In this document: positions 31,728 to 40,284 of the stretch, piece after piece
How the letters are laid out: each line of letters starts with the position of its first letter
Position numbering within the stretch: the first letter of the stretch is position 1
From: Rubrivivax sp. SCN 71-131
Lineage (GTDB): Bacteria; Pseudomonadota; Gammaproteobacteria; Burkholderiales; Burkholderiaceae_C
NCBI GenBank assembly: GCA_001724995.1
Contig: MEFD01000031.1
Coordinates: forward strand, 1 to 64,000
DNA length: 64,000 nt
Reading direction: 5' to 3'
Position numbers and translations under genes: made by a program
Notes under the pieces: model-generated
The model's database searches: none
Seen by the model: only the letters and a program-made list of their open reading frames with translations
What the model was told of the DNA's origin: nothing

Positions 31728-34700
31728 CTACACCCTCTCGAGGTTGACGAGGAACGCCTTGAACTCCGGCGTCTGCGAGTTGGCGTCGCCGACGAACGGC
31801 GCCAGGGTGTTCGAGAGGTAGCCGATCTTCGTCTGCCCCTTGAAGCCCCAGTGGAAGGGGATGCCCACCATGTGCACCTTCTGACCGTTGACGTCCCACG
31901 GCTTGATGCGCTTGGTCACCACCACCTTGGTCACGACGTGGCCGCGGTTGCTGCTGACCTTGACGCTGTCGCCGTGCTTGAGGCCCTTCTCCTTGGCCAG
32001 CTCCTCGCTGATCTCGACGAAGGCCTCGGGCTGCACGATCGCGTTCAGCTTGGCGTGCTTGGTCCAGTAGTGGAAATGCTCGGTCAGGCGGTAGGTGGTG
32101 GCCGAGTACGGGAACTCCTCCTTCTTGCCAAAGGCGTCCATGTCACTGTTGAACACCCGCGCCGCCGGATTGCTGAGCGCCTTCGGGTTGTCGGGGTGCA
32201 GCGGGTTGACGCCGATCGGCGTCTCGAAGGGCTCGTAGTGCTCGGGGAAGGGCCCCTCGGCCATGCCGATGGCGTGCAGCCGCGCCACGCCTTCGGGGGT
32301 CATGATGAAGGAGCCGACGTTCTCCTCGGGCGCGGCGTTGGCGCGCATGTCGGGCACGTCGGCGCCGGTCCAGACCTTGCCGTTCCAGTACTCGTACTTC
32401 TTGTTCGGCGCCCAGGGCTTGCCGTCCTTGTCGGCGCTGGCGCGGTTGTAGAGGATGCGGCGGTTGGCCGGCCACGAAAAGCCGAAGCCCGGGTACACGC
32501 CCCAGCCCGTCGGGTCGGAGAGGTCGCGCCGCGCGGTCATGTTGCCGGCCTCGGTCCAGCAGCCCGAGTACAACCAGTTGCCGCAGGAGGTCGAGCCGTC
32601 GTCGCGCAGCATCGCGAAGCCCGGCACCAACTGCCCGGCCTTGACGAGCACCGCGCGCGGCGCGTTCGGATCCTTCGGATCGGGCGGCGCGAGCACGTCA
32701 CCGATGGCGCGGCCGTTGACCTCGCGCAGCAACTCCCCGGCAGTCGGGGCGTCGGGAAGCACGTAGTTCCAGGCCATGCCGGCGATCGCGTCGGGGAACT
32801 TGCCGCCCTCCTTGGCGTACATCCCGCGCAACCGCACGAAGAGGCGCGCCACGATCTCGGAATCGACCATGGCCTCGCCGGGCGGGTCGATCGCCTTGTC
32901 CTTCCAGATGGCGACACGGCTGGAGTTGGTGAAGCTGCCCTCCTCCTCGGCGAAGCAGGCCGAGGGCAGGCGGAAGACCTCGGTCTGGATGCTCTCGGGC
33001 TTGACGTCGTTGAAAGGCCCGAAGTTCTGCCAGAACTCGCTCGTCTCGGTCTCCAGCGGGTCGATGCTCACCAGGTACTTGAGCTTGGAGAGCGCTGCCG
33101 AGAGCTTGTTCTTGTTCGGCACCGAACCGAGCGGGTTGAAGCCCTGGCAGATGAAGCCGTTCATCTTGCCCTGGTGCATCAGCTCGAAGATGTGCATGAC
33201 GTCGAAGCCGCCTTCGAGCTTGGGCACCCAGTCGTAGCAGAAGTTGTTCTCCGCCTTCGCCGCGTCGCCGAAGTAGGACTTCATCAGGCTCACCCAGAAG
33301 CGCGGGAAGTTGCTCCAGTAGTTGAACTGGTTCGGGCGCAGCGGCTTGGGCGTGCGCTTGGTCAGGAACGCGGCGTACTCGTCATCGCCGTCCATCGGCG
33401 CGGCCATGTAGCCCGAGAACACCTCGGCATAGGCGTTCATGTCGGTCACGCCCTGCACGTTGGAGTGCCCGCGCAGCGCGTTCACGCCGCCGCCGGGGCG
33501 CCCCATGTTGCCCAGCAGCAGCTGGATCATCGCCATCGTGCGGATGTTCTGGCTGCCCACGGTGTGCTGCGTCCAGCCCAGCGCGTAGAGGATGGTGCTC
33601 GTCTTGTCCGGCGCGGACATCTCGCCCAGCATCTCGCAGATCTTCAGGAACTTGTCCTGTGGCGTGCCACAGATGCGGTTCACCATCTCCGGCGTGTAGC
33701 GGCTGTAGTGCTTCTTCAGCTGCTGGTACACGCACAGCGGGTCCTGCATGCTGTCGTCGACCCTGACGAAGCCGTCGTCGCCGAGCTGGTAGCCCCAGGT
33801 CGACTTGTCGTACCTGCGCCTGGTCTCGTCATAGCCGCTGAACAAGCCGTTCTCGAGCTTGAAGCCCGGCTTGGTGAGGAAGGTGGCGTCGGTGTTGAAC
33901 TTGACGTAGTCGTGATGGATCTTGTCGTTGGAGAGCAGCCAGTTGATGACGCCGCCGAGGAAGGCGATGTCGGTGCCGTTGCGGATCGGCGCATAGAGGT
34001 CGGCCACCGCCGAGGTACGGTTGAAGCGCGGGTCGACCGAGATCAGCCGCGCCTTGCGCTGCTGCATCGCCTCCACCACCCACTTGAAGCCCACCGGGTG
34101 GGCTTCGGCGGCGTTGCCGCCCATGACGAGGATCAGATCGGCATTCTTGATGTCGTTCCACGAGTTGGTCATCGCTCCGCGACCGAAAGTCGGGCCCAGA
34201 CTGGACACCGTCGGCGCGTGTCAGACGCGTGCTTGTGTATCGATCCCCACCATGCCAAGGCCGCGCGCGACCTTGACCGTCAGGTAGCTGGACTCGTTGG
34301 ACGACGAACTGCACATCAGGAAGCTCGTGGTCGGCCAGCGGTTGACCGTGGTGCCGGCCGCGTTCTTCTCGACGAAGTTGGCGTCGCGGTCGGCCTTCAT
34401 GTGCTTGGAGATGCGCGTCAGCGCCTCATCCCAGGAGATGCGCTTCCACTCCTTGGCGCCGGCCTCGCGCACTTCGGGATACTTGACGCGTGTCGGCGCG
34501 TTGATCATGTCGATCACCCCGGCGCCCTTGGGGCACAGCGTGCCGCGGCTCACCGGATGGTCGGGGTCGCCCTCGACGTGGATCACCCTGGGCGTGACGT
34601 TCCTGGCCTTGTCGCCAAGCGAGTAGATCAGCATCCCACAGCTCACCGAGCAGTACGGGCAGGTACTGCGCGCCACGGTCGAGCGGGCCAGCTTGTAGTT

Positions 34701-34808
34701 GCGCGTCTCGGCCAGGGCGGCGGTGGGCGAGAAGCCCATCGCGACCAGACTGGAGCCGACGAGCCCCGCGCTGCTGACCCGGAAGAACTGCCTCCGGTTC
34801 ATGTCCAT
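31728..34808 (-). CDS. fdnG: Selenocysteine-containing formate dehydrogenase alpha subunit (Sec196)
   Basis: This is the catalytic, periplasmic subunit of respiratory formate dehydrogenase-N/O, with bis-MGD molybdenum/tungsten cofactor. It has a twin-arginine signal (NRRQFFRVSSAGLVGSSLVAMG), a 4Fe-4S motif CPYCSVSCGML...CPKG and then DTQARV-UGA-HAPTVSSLGPTFGRGAMTN. The in-frame TGA at 34221-34223 is codon 196, the same position as Sec in E. coli FdnG, and is followed by His. Downstream the protein runs to 31728 uninterrupted (1026 aa in all). ATG 34808 has GGAGG eight bases upstream. Gene callers without recoding will split it in two. Confidence 0.96.
34177..34223 (-). promoter_or_regulatory. 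SECIS element for UGA recoding in fdnG
   Basis: Starting at the UGA codon, the minus-strand RNA folds into a hairpin whose lower part pairs CCGA with TCGG and whose apex is CCAGTCTGG, similar to the apical CCAGUCUGG of bacterial fdn/fdo SECIS elements bound by SelB. It occupies about 47 nt directly 3' of the UGA, the standard bacterial location. Exact pairing in the middle was judged by eye. Confidence 0.8.
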
Positions 34809-34962
34809 CTGTATTGCCTCCGGCCCGGCGTCCCGGGCAAAGGGTTGCCGCTGATGGCGGTCACGCCGCACGCGAGGAGGAGTCTTTCCCACACGCCACC
34901 CCCGGGCAACAGGGTATGCCCGCACCCGCACCCGCGCCACACGCGGTGCACGGGTGCGGTCG

Positions 34963-35607
34963 CTACGCGTTCAGGTCGTCGAGCGTGTTGGCGTTGAAGA
35001 ACGCGGCGGCGTCGTCGAAGCGGACCGTGACGCCGCGCTGCTGCCCGGTCCAGCGATCGATCTTGCGACCGCCCTCCTGCAGGAAGGCGCGCAGGCGCGG
35101 CGCGAGCGCGCAGCGCAGCAGGCAGAACACCGGCTGCTCGCGCAGCACGCCGTCTTCCTGGATCGCCGCCACGGCAAGCTCGGCGTCGGCCCGCAGCGCT
35201 GCGGCAGCCAGGCGCGGCACGAGATCCAGGGGAAGGCGCGGCGAGTCGCAGGGCACGGTCACGAGCCAGGGTGTCGCGCACTGCTCGAGCCCGGCGAGAA
35301 AGCCCGCCAGCGGACCGGGATAGTCGGCCAGCGCATCGGGCCATACAGGCACACCCATCGCCGCATAGGCCTCGAGGTTGCGGTTGGCGTTGACGGCAAG
35401 CGCGCCGACCTGCGGCGCCAGGCGCTGCAGCGCGTGTTGCACCAGCGCCTGGCCCTGGAACGTCTGCAGCCCCTTGTCGACGCCGCCCATGCGGCTGCCG
35501 CGGCCGCCCGCCAGCACCAGGCCGGTGATCTGCGCGCGCGCCAGCGTTGCGTCCGGCGCACTCGTCCCAGGTGCCGACGCAGGAGCTGGCGGTGCTCGCT
35601 CAGCCAT
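34963..35607 (-). CDS. mobA: Molybdenum cofactor guanylyltransferase
   Basis: MobA attaches GMP to molybdopterin to make the MGD cofactor used by formate dehydrogenases. The 214-aa product has GTP-binding [24 protein letters not shown] (about residues 31-54), NANRNLEAY, the metal Asp in [15 protein letters not shown], and the C-terminal [12 protein letters not shown]. The ATG at 35607 lies inside the end of fdhD (8-nt overlap); a Met 10 codons upstream is less likely. It is well placed between fdhD and the fdn operon, 154 nt upstream of fdnG. Confidence 0.93.
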   Translation of the reverse strand: MAERAPPAPASAPGTSAPDATLARAQITGLVLAGGRGSRMGGVDKGLQTFQGQALVQHALQRLAPQVGALAVNANRNLEAYAAMGVPVWPDALADYPGPLAGFLAGLEQCATPWLVTVPCDSPRLPLDLVPRLAAAALRADAELAVAAIQEDGVLREQPVFCLLRCALAPRLRAFLQEGGRKIDRWTGQQRGVTVRFDDAAAFFNANTLDDLNA

Positions 35608-36535
35608 CGCCGCCGGCGACCACGCGCATCGTCGCACTCGGCGGCAGCGGCTCGGCGTCGAAGCGCTCGAAGCCGCTGCAGCACAGGAAGTGCCGGTTCG
35701 CCGCGCGGCCGAACAGCGCCATGCCCAGCTTCGACGCCAGCGCGTGACCCATCTGCGTCACGCCGTTGCGCGAGACGACGATGGGAATGCCCATGTGCGC
35801 GGCCTTCATCACCATCTCGCTCGTCAGCCGCCCGGTGGTGTAGAAGACCTTGTCGCCGCCGTGGACTTCATGCAGCGCCATCCAGCCGGCGATGGTGTCG
35901 ACGGCGTTGTGCCGGCCCACGTCCTCGACGAAGGCCAGCAGTTCGGCGCCGCGAAAGAGCGCGCAGCCGTGCACCGAACCGGCGCGGCGGTGGATGCTGT
36001 CCTGCGCGCGGATGACCTCCAGCAGCGCACGCAGCGTCGACTGGCGGATGCGTGCCTGCGAGGGCGGCGGCAGCGGCAGCCCCTCGAGCCGCGACAGCAG
36101 TTCGCCGTACACCGTTCCCTGCCCGCAGCCCGTGGTGACGACGCGGTGCGCGGTGCGCGCCTCGAGGTCGGCCACGCCCGCATGTGTGACGACGGCCGCG
36201 GCGCCGACCTCCCAGTCGACCTGGATCGAGGCCACCGCGTGCACGCCGTCGACGAGACCCTGGTTCAGCAGGTAGCCCAGCACCAGCAGCTCGGGCCGGG
36301 CCCCGAGCGTCATCAGCGTCACCAGCTCGCGACGGTCGACGTAGACGGTCAGCGGCCGCTCCAGCGGAATGAAGATGCGCCGGCGCTCGCCATACTCGTC
36401 GACGACCTCGATCTCGTGCAGCGGCGAGACGCTGGCCGCCGAGAGCTGCGGCCGCAGGGCCTGCACCGTGGGCGACGCCGCGGGCGCGGCATCTTCGGGC
36501 TGCGCCAGCCGCCAGGGATGAAGGGGTGTGGACAT
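35600..36535 (-). CDS. fdhD: Formate dehydrogenase sulfurtransferase FdhD
   Basis: FdhD transfers sulfur from IscS to the Mo-bisMGD cofactor, an obligatory step for active formate dehydrogenase. The 311-aa protein has [16 protein letters not shown], a catalytic Cys in [14 protein letters not shown] (about residue 134), [29 protein letters not shown] and the end motif [24 protein letters not shown]. The first active-site Cys is present, but the second Cys of the E. coli CxxC is replaced (GCGQG). It would serve both formate dehydrogenases of the window. It is divergent from the aminotransferase gene across 258 nt with no other feature seen. Confidence 0.93.
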   Translation of the reverse strand: MSTPLHPWRLAQPEDAAPAASPTVQALRPQLSAASVSPLHEIEVVDEYGERRRIFIPLERPLTVYVDRRELVTLMTLGARPELLVLGYLLNQGLVDGVHAVASIQVDWEVGAAAVVTHAGVADLEARTAHRVVTTGCGQGTVYGELLSRLEGLPLPPPSQARIRQSTLRALLEVIRAQDSIHRRAGSVHGCALFRGAELLAFVEDVGRHNAVDTIAGWMALHEVHGGDKVFYTTGRLTSEMVMKAAHMGIPIVVSRNGVTQMGHALASKLGMALFGRAANRHFLCCSGFERFDAEPLPPSATMRVVAGGDG

Positions 36536-36793
36536 GCAATGGACCCGCCGCAGGCGCGGGAGAACCCGAGTGTAGACAGGCGGCGAATACGCCTGCTGCG
36601 GGATGCCTTTTCCACACTCCCGCCGCAGGGCTGCAACGCCACGCCCGGCGGCAGCGCCTGCCTTGGCGCGCGCCGGCAGGGCAAGCGTCGCGAAAGCGAA
36701 TCGCCGATACTTGCACGCTGCCCCGCCCAGGCGGCCTGCGCCCCAGCCCGTGGCCGCCAGGCAGCGCCTTGCTCCCGACCCCGGAGAACCGCC

Positions 36794-38155
36794 ATGAACG
36801 CGCACGAGCCATGGATGCTGAACCCGCCGCGTACCGACGCCGCCTGGCTCGCGGCGCACTGGATGCCCTTCACCGGCAATCGCGAGTTCAAGGCCAACCC
36901 GCGGCTGATCGTCGGCGGCGAGGGCGCGTACTACACGACGCACGACGGTCGCCGCCTCTTCGACGGCCTCTCGGGCCTGTGGTGCTCGGGCCTGGGCCAC
37001 GGCCGACGCGAAATCGCCGAGGCGATCGGCCGCCAGGCGGCCACGCTCGACTACTCGCCGGCCTTCCAGTTCGGGCACCCGCTGTCCTTCGAACTGGCCA
37101 ACCGCATCGTCGAGCGCATGCCCGCGGGGCTCAACCGCGTGTTCTTCACGAGTTCGGGCTCCGAGGCCGCCGACACCTCGCTGAAGATGGCCCGGGCCTA
37201 CTGGCGCGCGCGCGGCCAGGCGGGCAAGACGCGGCTCGTCGGCCGCGCCAAGGGCTACCACGGCGTGAACTTCGGCGGCGTCTCGGTGGGCGGCATGGTC
37301 GGCAACCGCAAGACCTTCGGCCAGGGCATCGAGGCCGACCACCTGCCGCACACGCAGCCGCCGGCAGGCAGCTTTCACCGCGGCATGCCGCCGGCTGACG
37401 GACCGCACGGCGCGGCGCTGGCCGACGAGCTGACCGAGCTCATCAACCTGCACGACGCCTCGACTATCGCCGCGGTCATCGTCGAGCCCTTCAGCGGCTC
37501 GGCCGGCGTCGTCATCCCGCCGCAGGGCTACCTGCAGCGCCTGCGCGAGATCTGCACGAAGCACGACATCCTGCTGATCTTCGACGAGGTCATCACCGGC
37601 TTCGGCCGCGCCGGCGGCTGGACCGGCGCCGAGGTCTTCGGCGTCACGCCCGACATGCTCAACTTCGCCAAGCAGGTCACCAACGGCGCGCAGCCGCTGG
37701 GCGGCGTGGTGGTGCGACAGGACATCCACGACACCTTCATCGCGCAGGGCGGCCCCGAGTACATGCTCGAGTTCCCGCACGGCTACACCTACTCGGCGCA
37801 CCCGGTGGCCTGCGCTGCGGGCATCGAGGCGCTGAAGCTGCTGGCGCAGGAGAACGCGATCGAGCGCGTGCGCGAACTCGCGCCGCCCTTCGAGGCCGCG
37901 GTGCACGCGCTGAAGGGCACGCAGCACGTCGCCGACATCCGCAACTTCGGCCTGGCCGCCGGCTTCACGATCGCCGCCGCGCCCGGCGAGCCGGCCCGCC
38001 GCCCGTTCGAGGTCGCGATGGCGATGTACCGCAAGGGCTTCTACGTGCGCTACGGCGGTGACACGATCCAGCTCGCGCCGCCCTTCATCAGCACGCGCGC
38101 GGAACTCGACCGCCTGGTGTCGGCGCTGGGCGAGACGCTGGAAGAGACCGCCTGA
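36794..38155 (+). CDS. Omega-amino acid (beta-alanine):pyruvate aminotransferase
   Basis: This 453-aa class III PLP aminotransferase begins with WMPFTGNREFKANPRLI, typical of beta-alanine:pyruvate transaminases. It has LWCSGLGHGRREIAEAI, FFTSSGSEAADTSLKMARAYW (PLP phosphate site), IFDEVITGFGRAGGW (Asp that contacts PLP nitrogen), and the PLP lysine in LNFAKQVTNGAQPLGG (about residue 296). The length matches the family (about 450). It probably moves amino groups from beta-alanine or related amines to pyruvate. It stands alone. Confidence 0.9.
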   Translation: MNAHEPWMLNPPRTDAAWLAAHWMPFTGNREFKANPRLIVGGEGAYYTTHDGRRLFDGLSGLWCSGLGHGRREIAEAIGRQAATLDYSPAFQFGHPLSFELANRIVERMPAGLNRVFFTSSGSEAADTSLKMARAYWRARGQAGKTRLVGRAKGYHGVNFGGVSVGGMVGNRKTFGQGIEADHLPHTQPPAGSFHRGMPPADGPHGAALADELTELINLHDASTIAAVIVEPFSGSAGVVIPPQGYLQRLREICTKHDILLIFDEVITGFGRAGGWTGAEVFGVTPDMLNFAKQVTNGAQPLGGVVVRQDIHDTFIAQGGPEYMLEFPHGYTYSAHPVACAAGIEALKLLAQENAIERVRELAPPFEAAVHALKGTQHVADIRNFGLAAGFTIAAAPGEPARRPFEVAMAMYRKGFYVRYGGDTIQLAPPFISTRAELDRLVSALGETLEETA

Positions 38156-38200
38156 GAAAGCGCCTAAGAAAGCGCCTAAGAAAGCGCCTGAAAAAGCGCC
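38153..38200. repeat. 12-bp tandem repeat TAAGAAAGCGCC x4 at the aminotransferase stop
   Basis: Four near-identical 12-nt units start with the aminotransferase stop codon. In that frame every unit begins with a stop (TGA, TAA, TAA, TGA), giving a stop array. In the +1 frame they would read as KAPKKAPKKAPEKAP. It is AT-richer than the surroundings and of the kind that grows by slippage. Confidence 0.85.
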
Positions 38201-38255
38201 TGCGCGCACCCGCGCCCCAGCGCGTGCGCGATCTGTTCACCACGGCAGCCAAGCG

Positions 38256-38762
38256 TCAGGGCTCGATGCCAGCGGCGAAGTGCTGCAGGCGCAGCCCCTC
38301 GGCGCGAGCTTCGGCCAGCAACTGGCTCCAGTCGTCCGGTGGATGGCCGCTGTCGAGCATCTTGCGGAACACCCGGTAGGCATCGTCGCTGCTCTCGTAG
38401 GCGCGCTTGGTCTCCTCGTCGTTGACCCACGCAAACACGATCACCTTGCTGGGCGCGTGATAGCGAAAGAAGAGCCGGTACTGCTGGAAGAACTTGGCCC
38501 GCAACCAGTGCTTGTGACTCCCGCCCAAGGTACTGCCCTGGCGGTACTCCGGTCGGGTCGGATCTTGCGGGATGAGGTCGAAGGCGAGCCTGGTGATCGC
38601 CGCCAGTCGCTTGCTGGCGTTCTTCTTCACGTATCCGGCAGGGGCCTTCTGCTTGAAGGATTCGACCTGCCGCTCGAGCGTCTCAATCTGGGCGAGGAAC
38701 AGCGGGTGCGCGAAAACCGTCCAGCCGTGGATGACCAGGGGAACGATCCTGCCTGCGCTCAT
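38256..38762 (-). CDS. yhaV: Type II toxin YhaV (RelE-like ribonuclease)
   Basis: This 168-aa toxin matches YhaV: VIHGWTVFAHPLFLAQIETLERQVE at the start, VKKNASKRLAAITRLAFDLIPQDP, then GSHKHWLRAKFFQQYRLFFRYH and VIVFAWVNDEETKRAYESSDDAYRVFRKMLDSGHPPDDW. YhaV cleaves mRNA and is held inactive by PrlF. It lies eight bases after the antitoxin gene, in the usual antitoxin-first order. The length is slightly above E. coli YhaV (154). Confidence 0.93.
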   Translation of the reverse strand: MSAGRIVPLVIHGWTVFAHPLFLAQIETLERQVESFKQKAPAGYVKKNASKRLAAITRLAFDLIPQDPTRPEYRQGSTLGGSHKHWLRAKFFQQYRLFFRYHAPSKVIVFAWVNDEETKRAYESSDDAYRVFRKMLDSGHPPDDWSQLLAEARAEGLRLQHFAAGIEP

Positions 38763-38770
38763 TCATCCGC

Positions 38771-39100
38771 TCATTCATCATCTGCCGACAGCGCCGCATC
38801 GAGATCGAGCTCGATGCCACCGACCAGCGACTGCAGTCGCTGGACGAGGTTCGCATCCACGGCCTGCAGGCGCTCAGGATGGCTTGCCATGTCGCGCGCC
38901 AGAAAGCCCAGGAAGTGGCCGAGCACGGGGTCGTCAGCTTCGGCCGCATCGACGCGCCTGAGCACGACTTCACCGCCGGGGCGAATCGAGTACTGGATCC
39001 TGTCGCGCTTGCCGAGCTTCAGGGCGCGACGCACGATTTCCGGCACCGTGGTCTGGTAGCGGTCGGTCAACGTCGATTCAACGTCCAGGGTGGCGGGCAT
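38771..39100 (-). CDS. prlF: Antitoxin PrlF (AbrB/SpoVT fold)
   Basis: This 109-aa antitoxin begins MPATLDVESTLTDRYQTTVPEIVRRALKLGKRDRIQYSIRPGGEVVLRRV, a swapped-hairpin AbrB DNA-binding domain, followed by an acidic tail (DAAEADDPVLGHFL ... LDLDAALSADDE) that would wrap YhaV. The ATG at 39100 fits the family start. The 20-bp palindrome 37 nt upstream is a likely binding site for autoregulation. Confidence 0.92.
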   Translation of the reverse strand: MPATLDVESTLTDRYQTTVPEIVRRALKLGKRDRIQYSIRPGGEVVLRRVDAAEADDPVLGHFLGFLARDMASHPERLQAVDANLVQRLQSLVGGIELDLDAALSADDE

Positions 39101-39136
39101 GGCGCACTCCGGTCTGGAAGAGAGAGGATGCCGTAT

Positions 39137-39156
39137 GGTAATGCAATTGCATTGCC
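39137..39156 (-). promoter_or_regulatory. Palindromic operator candidate upstream of prlF-yhaV
   Basis: GGTAATGCAATTGCATTGCC is a palindrome with 9 of 10 pairs matched (core AATGCAATTGCATT perfect). It is strikingly AT-rich for this genome and lies 37-56 nt before the prlF start. A TTGGCA overlapping its outer edge on the minus strand could be the -35. It is a probable site for PrlF or PrlF-YhaV autorepression. Confidence 0.65.
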
Positions 39157-39197
39157 AACGACCATTGCCCTTCACTCTGGAGCTCCGGCACGCAGGC

Positions 39198-40244
39198 TCA
39201 CCGGCTTGTCAGCTCCACGAGCACCTGCGCGGCACGCTCACATTGCGCGCGGCTCACGTCCAGGTGCGTCACCGCGCGCACGGTGCGCGGGCCGAAGGCG
39301 CTGATCAGCACGCCCTGCGCACGCGCGCGCTTCACCACCGTGGCCGCGTCGGGCAGCGTCAGCGGCAGGTGGAAGATGACGATGTTCGTCTGCACCGTGG
39401 CCAGGTCCAGTTGCACCGCCGTGGCGGCGACGAGCCGCTCTGCCAGCAGCCGGGCGTGCGCGTGGTCGTCGGCCAGGCGTGCGAGATGATGGTCCAGGCC
39501 ATGCAGCGCGGCGGCGGCGAAGATGCCGTTCTGGCGCATCGCGCCGCCCAGCCGGCGCCGGTGACGGTCCGCTGAAGCGATCAGCTCCCTGCGCCCGGCC
39601 AGCACCGAACCACCCGGCGCGCCCAGGCCCTTGCTGAAGGCCACCGAAACGAGGTCGAAGGGCGCGGCCATCTCCTGCAGCGCGACGCCGCTGGCCACGT
39701 GCGCGTTCCACAGCCGCGCGCCGTCGAGGAAGGCACGAAGCCCTCCCGCCTTCGCCGCCGCGCAGAGCTTCACGACGAGCGGCTGCGGCACGACGATGCC
39801 GCCGGCGCGGTTGTGCGTGTTCTCGATCTCGAGCAGCGACGTCTGCGGGAACACCGGCAGGCCCGAGGGCTTGATCGCCGCCTCCAGCTCATTCACGCCG
39901 AAGACGCCGGCCTGACCGATCTCGACGATCTGCACGCCCGCGTTCGCGGCGGCGCCGCCGACCTCGTGCCAGGCGGCGTGGCTCTCGCGCGCAGCGATGA
40001 CCTCGTCGCCGCGCTGGGTGAGCACGAGCAGCGCGACCTGGTTGCCCATCGTGCCGCTGGGCAGCCAAAGCGCCGCCTCCTTGCCCAGCAGCTCGGCCAC
40101 GCGCGCCTGCAGGCGGTTGGTGCTCGGGTCCTCGCCGTACTGGTCGTCGCCCACGGGTGCTGCGGCCATCGCCGCGCGCATGGCGTCGCTCGGGCGGGTG
40201 ACGGTATCGGAGCGCAGGTCGACCGGGGTCGCGGCACTGTTCAT
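39198..40244 (-). CDS. ltaE: Low-specificity L-threonine aldolase
   Basis: This 348-aa PLP enzyme splits threonine and allo-threonine to glycine and acetaldehyde. It shows [34 protein letters not shown] at the N-terminus, [28 protein letters not shown], and the PLP-lysine motif [19 protein letters not shown] (about residues 196-214). The length fits LtaE (about 335-350). It begins 40 nt after the NAD-linked formate dehydrogenase genes on the same strand. Glycine production might link to C1 metabolism, but this is inference. Confidence 0.92.
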   Translation of the reverse strand: MNSAATPVDLRSDTVTRPSDAMRAAMAAAPVGDDQYGEDPSTNRLQARVAELLGKEAALWLPSGTMGNQVALLVLTQRGDEVIAARESHAAWHEVGGAAANAGVQIVEIGQAGVFGVNELEAAIKPSGLPVFPQTSLLEIENTHNRAGGIVVPQPLVVKLCAAAKAGGLRAFLDGARLWNAHVASGVALQEMAAPFDLVSVAFSKGLGAPGGSVLAGRRELIASADRHRRRLGGAMRQNGIFAAAALHGLDHHLARLADDHAHARLLAERLVAATAVQLDLATVQTNIVIFHLPLTLPDAATVVKRARAQGVLISAFGPRTVRAVTHLDVSRAQCERAAQVLVELTSR

Positions 40245-40284
40245 GGGGTTCTCTCGGTGTTGGACTTCGTTCGGAAGGCGTCGC

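Noticed and set aside
34221..34223. TGA inside fdnG as a nonsense mutation
   Set aside because: Position equals Sec196 of E. coli FdnG, a His follows, a SECIS-like hairpin is present, and selA/selB/selC are adjacent.
38153..38200. CRISPR-like array
   Set aside because: Units are 12 bp and directly adjacent without spacers; no cas genes are in the window.
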